In this document: positions 59,021 to 64,000 of the stretch, in pieces
Layout of the letters: each line of letters begins with the position of its first letter
Numbering within the stretch: the stretch's first letter is position 1
DNA from: an uncultured Monoglobus sp.
GTDB taxonomy: Bacteria; Bacillota; Clostridia; Monoglobales; Monoglobaceae
DNA length: 64,000 bases
Reading direction: 5' to 3'
Assembly: GCA_947624305.1 (NCBI GenBank)
Contig: CANQKC010000004.1
Span: 1-64,000, forward strand
Translations under genes and position numbers: made by a program
The notes under the pieces: generated by a model
Told to the model about the DNA's origin: nothing
Database searches by the model: none
Seen by the model: the letters and a program-made list of their open reading frames with translations, nothing else

Positions 59021-60328
59021 TTAAAGCCCGCCGTCCGTGGAGCTTTTGAGCTTTTCGGCGGCCTTCGCGAGGCAGTTCAAAAGCAGCAGAGCGAGGAGAT
59101 AGAACAGAACTATCGCGCCGGGGCCGGGACGGTGGAGCGGGGTGTAGGCGAAGCGCGAGAAAAATCCGGCGCAGCTTAGAATTATTTTAAGAAAGGGCTT
59201 CACAAAAACGCCGCCGAGCAGCACCGCGGCTGCGGGGAAAACGGCATAGACCGCCGCGCAGACAAGGCCGCACACAAACACGGCCATGGTGCACGGAATG
59301 ACGATTATGTTGCCGATAAACGACATGACCGAGATCCTGTGAAAATAATAAAGCGCGATCGGCATGATACCTATCTGGCTGACCAGGGACGTCGCCGCCG
59401 ACATTGTCAGCGCGGTAAGGACCGAAAATATTATTTTTCCGAAAAATTGCGGACGCGGCAGACGTTTTGACAACAAAGCCGAAAGGCGGCTGTTTGCGCG
59501 GGCGAGAACGGTTGACGCGGGCGGCATGAACAGCAGCAGGGCGAGTGTCGCGGAGTATGACATTAAAAAGCTGACGTTTTTGAGCGCGTCGGGGCTGATA
59601 ATACAGAGCAGCAGCGCCGAGAACGAGAGAGCCGTGACCGGGTCGGGCGTGCGCGGAGCGATTTGCGAAACGAGATAAACGCAGCACATGATGACCGCGC
59701 GGCTGACCGACGGCGTGAACGCCGCGACCGCCATGTAAAACAGCAGCAGCGGAATTGCGGCCGCTGCCCGCTTTTTGCGCTCGGCCCGCCTCAGACAGAA
59801 TGAGATAAACGCAGTCAAAAAGCCGATGTGCAGGCCCGATACGGCAGCGATGTGCATAAATCCGGAGTTTGACATTGTTTCATAGAGCAGGTCGCTGAAC
59901 CCGCCTCGGCTGCCGATAAGTATTCCGCAAAGCAGGGCGCCCTCGTCGGCTGAAAAGCACGGGCTTTCGCAAAATTCGGTTATTTTTGAGCGGACCGCCT
60001 CGGCCGCGCGCATGAGCCCGAGGTACGGGAGCCTTAGCGCCTCGGCAGGACGGCGGAGCGTGGAGACCAAAACGCCGCGCAGCGCGGGATAACCAAGGCC
60101 GAGCAAAAACGCTCCGCAAAGCGTCAGGCACAGAGCCGCCGCCTCATGCCGCGAGAACGCGCAGAACGCCGCAGTCGCGAACAAAATAAAAGCCGCGCCG
60201 AGAAAAGGCGCGGCAAAATTGAGCGAAACAGAGGCGCGGTATACCGGAACCGCGAGCCCGATCATAAAAAGAGCCGTGAAGCAGGCGAGATAACGGTACC
60301 TTAAATACCGAAACCCCCTTTTGATCAT
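59021..60328 (-). CDS. ComEC/Rec2-family membrane protein, short form
   Basis: About 435 residues with many membrane segments. The competence domain is clear: EGALLCGILIGSRGGFSDLLYETMSNSGFMHIAAVSGLHIGFL, TPSVSRAVIMCCVYL, and a later SFLMSYSATLALLLFMPP. ComEC forms the inner-membrane channel for DNA uptake. The C-terminal metallo-beta-lactamase domain of full ComEC (usually 700-800 residues) is missing, and the ORF ends cleanly. Other com genes are not in the window, so true DNA uptake is uncertain. ATG 60328 is preferred over GTG 60337. Confidence 0.85.
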   Translation of the reverse strand: MIKRGFRYLRYRYLACFTALFMIGLAVPVYRASVSLNFAAPFLGAAFILFATAAFCAFSRHEAAALCLTLCGAFLLGLGYPALRGVLVSTLRRPAEALRLPYLGLMRAAEAVRSKITEFCESPCFSADEGALLCGILIGSRGGFSDLLYETMSNSGFMHIAAVSGLHIGFLTAFISFCLRRAERKKRAAAAIPLLLFYMAVAAFTPSVSRAVIMCCVYLVSQIAPRTPDPVTALSFSALLLCIISPDALKNVSFLMSYSATLALLLFMPPASTVLARANSRLSALLSKRLPRPQFFGKIIFSVLTALTMSAATSLVSQIGIMPIALYYFHRISVMSFIGNIIVIPCTMAVFVCGLVCAAVYAVFPAAAVLLGGVFVKPFLKIILSCAGFFSRFAYTPLHRPGPGAIVLFYLLALLLLNCLAKAAEKLKSSTDGGL

Positions 60329-60357
60329 TCCGCCCACACCCTTTCATAAATTTTAAA

Positions 60358-61767
60358 TTAAATATACAGAACTTCCATTCCCACGCCCAGCATATCGCCG
60401 GGGACCTCGCCCACGCGCCAGCCGGGCTCCGTGGTTTCAATGTAATAATATTCGGCTCCGCCGAATGACAGATTTCCGTTGCCGGAGGTCTGGAGCCCGA
60501 CTGCCATATGGTCGTTGCTGACCAGAAGAACCGAGCCGTAGCCCAGAAGCTTCAGCAGCTTGGCCAGCAGCGCGGCCTTGTCCTCGCAGTCGCCGCCCTG
60601 CTCAAAGAGCGTTTCGATCGGGTATTTCGGATATTCCGCCACACCCTTTGTTGCCATGTCGTCCATATAGCTTATGTTCTGCACAAACGCGGTGATAAAT
60701 CCCGCGATGTCATAGGGGGAGGTGAATCCGTTTTCCTCGGCTATGCTCTTGAGAGTGCTCGCGAGCACCGAAAGCCCGCCCACGTCCGCGTCGTCCATGG
60801 CGTAAACGGTGTAGTCATAGACCCGCCGCTTGCTGTTGAAATAGTTGAAGTCATAATATGATATTTGCAGGTTTAGCGAATACTCGCTGCCGTAGCTCGG
60901 ATATTTCCATGTGAAGAACAGATTTTTAAGCGGAATGTTCGGGTTCAGCGAAAATCTCGCCCTAAGATCGGGATTGATCGCCCTCGCGACCATTGCCGCG
61001 ACCTCGCAGCGCAGTATGCTTGAGTAGGGGTAAAACGTGCCGTACTCGTCGTTTCCGGTTATGACGCCCGCCTCGTAAAGCGTGAGTATTTCCCTGTAAT
61101 ACGGGCCCGAGGTGTTCACGTCCGGTATCGGCGTGATGTCGTTGATTTTGGAATAGCAGTCCGGCAGCGCGCGATAAAGCAGATACGCGAGCTGCTCGCG
61201 GGTGGCGGCCTCAAAATACAGGCCGCCGAACTGATTTTGACCTATTATTCCCTGACCGATCGCGTAGGCCAGATAAGGCATGAACCACGCCGTCTCCTCG
61301 GCGGAGTGAGTCGCCGCGGCAAGCCCGTCGGTCCTGATGTATCTGCCCGTCATTTCCCCCTCGGAGACGCCGGAACTTACCACAAAGCCCGCGTCGCCCG
61401 AAACCGGGCGCGAAATATCGGCGCCGCCCGCGGCGGACAGCCGAATGTTCTGCGGGTTGGGGTCAATGGTGTTGCCGTAAAATGTGGCGTTCAGCCTCGC
61501 GGCCACGGTTATCGCCTCGGCGAGCGTTAGCTTTCCGTTAGGCGAGAAAGCGTTTTTTTCGGTTCCGGTCATAATGCCGTAATCATATACGAAGCCGACG
61601 TAGCCGTTGTACCAGTCGTCCGCGCTCACGTCGTAATAAGTCTCGGGGCCGTAATAATTGACTTGGGTGAAATTTGAGAGAACAGCCGCGAACGCGCTGA
61701 AAGACGCGGCGCTTGTCATGACAAACGCCGCTATGGCGGAAATAATTCTAAGTAACCTGTTTCTCAT
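60358..61767 (-). CDS. SLH-domain protein with transglutaminase-like domain
   Basis: 469 residues, exported (signal peptide ending near FSAFA, residue 27). Three SLH repeats (about 38-270): YYDVSADDWYNGYVGFVYDYGIMTG, WFMPYLAYAIGQGIIG and PYYREILTLYEAGVITGNDEYGTFYPYSSILRCEVAAMVAR. The C-terminal transglutaminase-like fold has Cys394 in GGDCEDKAALLAKLLKLLGY and a His in SNDHMAVGL. Probably a surface protein of the S-layer; protease or cross-linking activity is not known. It lies 29 bp upstream of the ComEC-like gene on the same strand. Confidence 0.88.
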   Translation of the reverse strand: MRNRLLRIISAIAAFVMTSAASFSAFAAVLSNFTQVNYYGPETYYDVSADDWYNGYVGFVYDYGIMTGTEKNAFSPNGKLTLAEAITVAARLNATFYGNTIDPNPQNIRLSAAGGADISRPVSGDAGFVVSSGVSEGEMTGRYIRTDGLAAATHSAEETAWFMPYLAYAIGQGIIGQNQFGGLYFEAATREQLAYLLYRALPDCYSKINDITPIPDVNTSGPYYREILTLYEAGVITGNDEYGTFYPYSSILRCEVAAMVARAINPDLRARFSLNPNIPLKNLFFTWKYPSYGSEYSLNLQISYYDFNYFNSKRRVYDYTVYAMDDADVGGLSVLASTLKSIAEENGFTSPYDIAGFITAFVQNISYMDDMATKGVAEYPKYPIETLFEQGGDCEDKAALLAKLLKLLGYGSVLLVSNDHMAVGLQTSGNGNLSFGGAEYYYIETTEPGWRVGEVPGDMLGVGMEVLYI

Positions 61768-61841
61768 ACCTTACACCTTGCGAAAGCATTATTTCTTAAA
61801 TATAGTACTGTTCGGCGGGGCCGTTCCGACAGCGCGGCGGC

Positions 61842-63155
61842 TTAATCGCCGTCCGCCTCGTCCGTCTCGTCCTCGAGCGTCACGACCGCCTCTTCAATTC
61901 TGTGCTCCCTGACCCTCGTGACCTTGATCTTCATTCTGCCGAAGGTCAGCTCGGGCGTCTCTCCGTCCGCCGGAACGGTGCCCAGAATATCCAAAATCAG
62001 TCCCGCGAACGTGTTGTAATCGTCATCGTCCGGGATCTCGATCCCAAGCTCTTCCTCAACGTCCTCGATCTCAGCACCGCAGTCAATGAGCCACGAGTTT
62101 TTCTCGCTGGGGATCTTGTATATTTCAACGTCTTTTTCGGGCTCGTCGTACTCGCTGTAAAGCTCGCCGACGATCTCCTCGATCAGATCCTCCTGCGTGA
62201 CAATGCCGCGGAAGCCGCCGTATTCGTCAAGCACGATCGCGAAGTGGGCGTTTTCGGCCTGCATCCGCTGGAACATCTCGTCCGCCTTGATCGAATCGGG
62301 CGCGAAGTACGGCTCACGCAGGATCGATTTGAGATCGGCGTTTCTGTCCTTGAGCATCAGCCGATAAAAATCGCGGCTGTTGAGTATGCCGACAACGTCG
62401 TCGATCGCGTCGCCGCAGACGGGATAGCGCGTGTGGTTCGTCTCGTTGATTATCTTTTCCCACTCGTCGGCGCCGTCCTCCGTCCAGAGTATTACCGCGT
62501 CGGTTCTGTGGGTCATTATGTCCTCGATCGGCTTGTCGTCCATCTCAAAGATATTGTGGATCATTTCTTTTTCGTCATCGTCAATGGCGCCGCTTTCCGA
62601 GCCGATGTCAAGCATCATGCGGATCTCTTCCTCGGTGACGTCCTCGGCGGTCTCGCCGAGGTTTATGCCGAAAAGCTTAAGCAAAATTTTGGACAGAATT
62701 CCCGGCACAAACAAAAACGGAACTCCAATATATGTGACAAGCTTTGTGACCGGCAGCAGCGCGAGAGCGATGCTCTCCGGCTTTTTCCCCGCTATGCCCT
62801 TTGGGAGAAAAACTCCCAGAACAAGGTAAAGCATGGCCGATATAAAAATGATCAGCGTCAGCGCCCAAACATGGGGCATGCCCGTTTTTCCCGCCAGCAG
62901 CGGAGCGAAGCCCGCGGCGGTTCCGCCGACTCCGATTATAAGCAGCAGATCAAAAAACCTGACCGCCGCCGCCAGCATGCGCGAGCGACCGTCCAGAAAT
63001 TCAATAAGATCGGCGGCGCGCTTGTTTCCCTCTTCCGCCATAAGCTTCAGGCGGGAGTCACCCGCCGCCACCGTGGCGTGCTTGATCATAGTGATCAAAA
63101 AGGCCAATATGTAAAGAATAACCGATGTCACCCATAAAGGGGGCTGCGTGTCCAA
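61842..63155 (-). CDS. CorC/HlyC (CNNM) family protein with CBS domains
   Basis: 437 residues. An N-terminal DUF21 membrane domain (about 1-190) is followed by two CBS domains (about 200-340; EDIMTHRTDAVILW, LDEYGGFRGIVTQEDLIEEIVGEL) and a C-terminal CorC_HlyC domain (about 350-425). Related proteins act in Mg2+ export or cation homeostasis. The predicted start is TTG at 63155, about 10 nt after GGAGAGG. An ATG further upstream lies in another frame. Confidence 0.9.
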   Translation of the reverse strand: MDTQPPLWVTSVILYILAFLITMIKHATVAAGDSRLKLMAEEGNKRAADLIEFLDGRSRMLAAAVRFFDLLLIIGVGGTAAGFAPLLAGKTGMPHVWALTLIIFISAMLYLVLGVFLPKGIAGKKPESIALALLPVTKLVTYIGVPFLFVPGILSKILLKLFGINLGETAEDVTEEEIRMMLDIGSESGAIDDDEKEMIHNIFEMDDKPIEDIMTHRTDAVILWTEDGADEWEKIINETNHTRYPVCGDAIDDVVGILNSRDFYRLMLKDRNADLKSILREPYFAPDSIKADEMFQRMQAENAHFAIVLDEYGGFRGIVTQEDLIEEIVGELYSEYDEPEKDVEIYKIPSEKNSWLIDCGAEIEDVEEELGIEIPDDDDYNTFAGLILDILGTVPADGETPELTFGRMKIKVTRVREHRIEEAVVTLEDETDEADGD

Positions 63156-63239
63156 AAAAAATCATCCTCTCCGGCGAAAGCCGATAAAATATACATAAAA
63201 ACATTATAGCACTACTTTTTACCCTTGTCAACAGCGGAG

Positions 63240-63283
63240 TTTGCGCGCGCCGGAATAGTGTGTTTGCGCGCGCCGGAATAGTG
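63240..63283. repeat. Two direct repeats of TTTGCGCGCGCCGGAATAGTG
   Basis: 21-bp identical copies at 63240-63260 and 63263-63283, separated by 2 bp (23-bp period). They lie between the CorC gene and the feo promoter. Confidence 0.8.
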
Positions 63284-63355
63284 CACAATATTTAAGTTGC
63301 CCGAGGCTAACTATTTGTTAAAAGCTCCGAACTTGATTTTTTTCAAAAAACCGTA

Positions 63356-63384
63356 TTGACAAATATAGTTAGTCGTGGTAAACT
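63356..63384 (+). promoter_or_regulatory. feo promoter
   Basis: Perfect TTGACA (63356-63361), 17 bp, TAAACT (63379-63384). The spacer contains AGTTAGTC, a half-site like those of the box just downstream, and GGCTAACTA occurs upstream at about 63305-63313. Confidence 0.8.
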
Positions 63385-63392
63385 TTTAACAG

Positions 63393-63411
63393 TTAGTCAA
63401 GCCTAACTTAA
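63393..63411 (+). promoter_or_regulatory. DtxR/IdeR-like iron box
   Basis: TTAGTCAAGCCTAACTTAA matches the 19-bp IdeR/DtxR-family consensus TTAGGTTAGSCTAACCTAA at 15 of 19 positions. It covers the expected transcription start of the feo promoter, so a metal-loaded DtxR-type repressor would block it. The regulator is not in the window. Confidence 0.65.
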
Positions 63412-63439
63412 TTCTTTTGTTTGTTCCAACCCCGCAGCG

Positions 63440-63712
63440 GGTGAGACTTTCGCGTTTGCGCGGAAGCGAACAAGCGTAGGGAATAAGCAGGGCTCCCAAA
63501 AAGCGCCAGCGAAGCGCACTTTTTGGGAAAAGGAGTAGCATCGTAAATAAACATGCCGGTGGCACGTTTTAGATGCGATTGAGGCGCGGGAGCGCCGGAC
63601 ATAAAAAGCAATAATGGAGTGAAACGGAATTATTGCTACAAATGAATAACCCGCAGCGATGAGCAAAAGCAGTATGAGGCTTTTGTGATAAGCGGAGAAA
63701 TTTGCGACGTGG
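63440..63712 (+). ncRNA. Multi-hairpin leader upstream of feoA (candidate structured RNA)
   Basis: At least six hairpins follow one another: TTCGC/GCGAA (63449-63470); CCCAAAAAGCGC with GCGC-ac-TTTTTGGG (63495-63527); GCATC/GATGC enclosing AAAC-a-TGCC-ggt-GGCA-c-GTTT (63538-63576); GGCGC-ggga-GCGCC (63583-63596); AGCAATAAT/ATTATTGCT (63607-63637); and CCGC/GCGG enclosing CAAAAGC/GCTTTTG (63651-63695). The leader runs from the iron-box promoter to the feoA ribosome site. No known riboswitch family was recognised. No coding frame here looks real. Confidence 0.5.
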
Positions 63713-63724
63713 GGGGTGAATTTT

Positions 63725-63934
63725 ATGCCGTTATCAATGATGAATATCGGAGAGCGGGGCAAGGTCGTTAAAATAAACGGAAAGGACGAAACACGCCGCT
63801 TTCTGGAAAATCTCGGCTTTGTGCAAGGGAGCGAGGTCACGGTCGTGTCCGAAATATCGGGCAATATGATCGTCGACGTGAAAGACACACGCGTCGCCAT
63901 TGACAGATCAATGGCCAACCGCATTGTGGTGTAA
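63725..63934 (+). CDS. feoA: FeoA-family ferrous iron transport protein
   Basis: 69 residues, an SH3-like FeoA domain: PLSMMNIGERGKVVKINGKDETRRFLENLGFVQGSEVTVV, then V-D-V-K-D-T-R-V-A-I-D and MANRIVV. FeoA assists the FeoB iron permease. A GTG at 63716 is in frame, but the ATG at 63725 follows GGGGGG by about 8 nt. It is the first gene after the iron-box promoter and the hairpin leader. Confidence 0.9.
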   Translation: MPLSMMNIGERGKVVKINGKDETRRFLENLGFVQGSEVTVVSEISGNMIVDVKDTRVAIDRSMANRIVV

Positions 63935-63988
63935 CGCGTGGTTAAAATCGGAACCGATCAAAATTAAAACAGAAAGGAAGAGTGATTT

Positions 63989-64000
63989 ATGAGAACTCTC
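63989..64000 (+). CDS. Start of the next gene, cut by the window end (perhaps a second FeoA)
   Basis: ATG AGA ACT CTC with AAAGGAAG about 8 nt upstream. Only four codons (MRTL) are visible. In Clostridia a second feoA and then feoB often follow, so this is a guess from context. Confidence 0.4.

Noticed and set aside
63403-63924. 173-codon minus-strand frame over the feo leader and feoA
   Set aside because: FeoA on the plus strand is clear, and the leader's hairpins give similar open frames on both strands by symmetry.

Overview
The window reads as a chromosome segment of a spore-forming, S-layer-bearing, anaerobic Firmicute of class Clostridia, probably a pectin-using gut or rumen relative of Oscillospirales/Monoglobus-type organisms. 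The evidence is spoIIE, SLH-anchored pectinases, FabK and FabH-type fatty-acid synthesis, pyruvate:ferredoxin oxidoreductase, an FprA flavodiiron protein, FeoA, and short palindromic repeats of a kind common in gut Clostridia. Species is not determinable from the sequence. Coding DNA is fairly GC-rich, whereas promoters are AT-rich with near-consensus sigma-A boxes, many with exactly 17 bp spacing.

Layout. 1-13.9 kb: two giant paralogous exported proteins, each with three SLH domains, proline/threonine linkers, repeated carbohydrate-binding-like modules and a CE8 pectin methylesterase domain with its catalytic residues intact. 14-16.9 kb: a polyamine operon led by a signal-peptidase-I homologue that has lost both catalytic residues, then speD and an Orn/Lys/Arg-type decarboxylase. 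16.9-20.5 kb: recA, recX, rimO, pgsA. 20.5-27 kb: plsX-fabH-fabK-fabD-fabG-acpP-fabF, with a striking long hairpin between acpP and fabF. 27-33.3 kb: rnc, an Elp3-like radical SAM gene, an sce7726-family gene, a cation/Ca2+ antiporter, a small membrane protein and a secreted PL1-type pectate lyase. 33.4-35.8 kb: spoIIE with a Spo0A-like promoter. 35.8-42.4 kb, minus strand: dnaN-recF-remB-gyrB-(ThyX-like)-(VIT-like) without dnaA. 42.7-50.6 kb: fprA, a stalk-domain lipoprotein, nifJ, and an AI-2E-family permease.

50.6-54.1 kb looks like an accessory patch: two MNT-HEPN toxin-antitoxin pairs in opposite orientations, a frameshifted Cu/Zn superoxide dismutase gene, a dense cluster of palindromic repeats and an NPCBM/stalk-domain exported protein. 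54.1-63.2 kb, minus strand: an ABC transporter of the TrpXYZ type, a Na/Pi cotransporter, a ComEC-like protein, an SLH-transglutaminase and a CorC/CNNM protein. 63.3-64 kb: a predicted iron-regulated feo promoter, about 270 nt of consecutive hairpins, feoA, and the first codons of a further gene.

The pectin theme is coherent: secreted methylesterases anchored to the S-layer would demethylate pectin, and the PL1 lyase would cut the resulting polygalacturonate. Electrons from pyruvate would pass through NifJ, and O2/NO would be removed by FprA. The observations most worth following are the multi-hairpin feo leader, the catalytically empty signal-peptidase homologue in a polyamine operon, the long hairpin in the fab operon, the helically phased TTAGAAGAA array upstream of a lipoprotein gene, and the repeat/toxin-antitoxin patch with the broken sodC.
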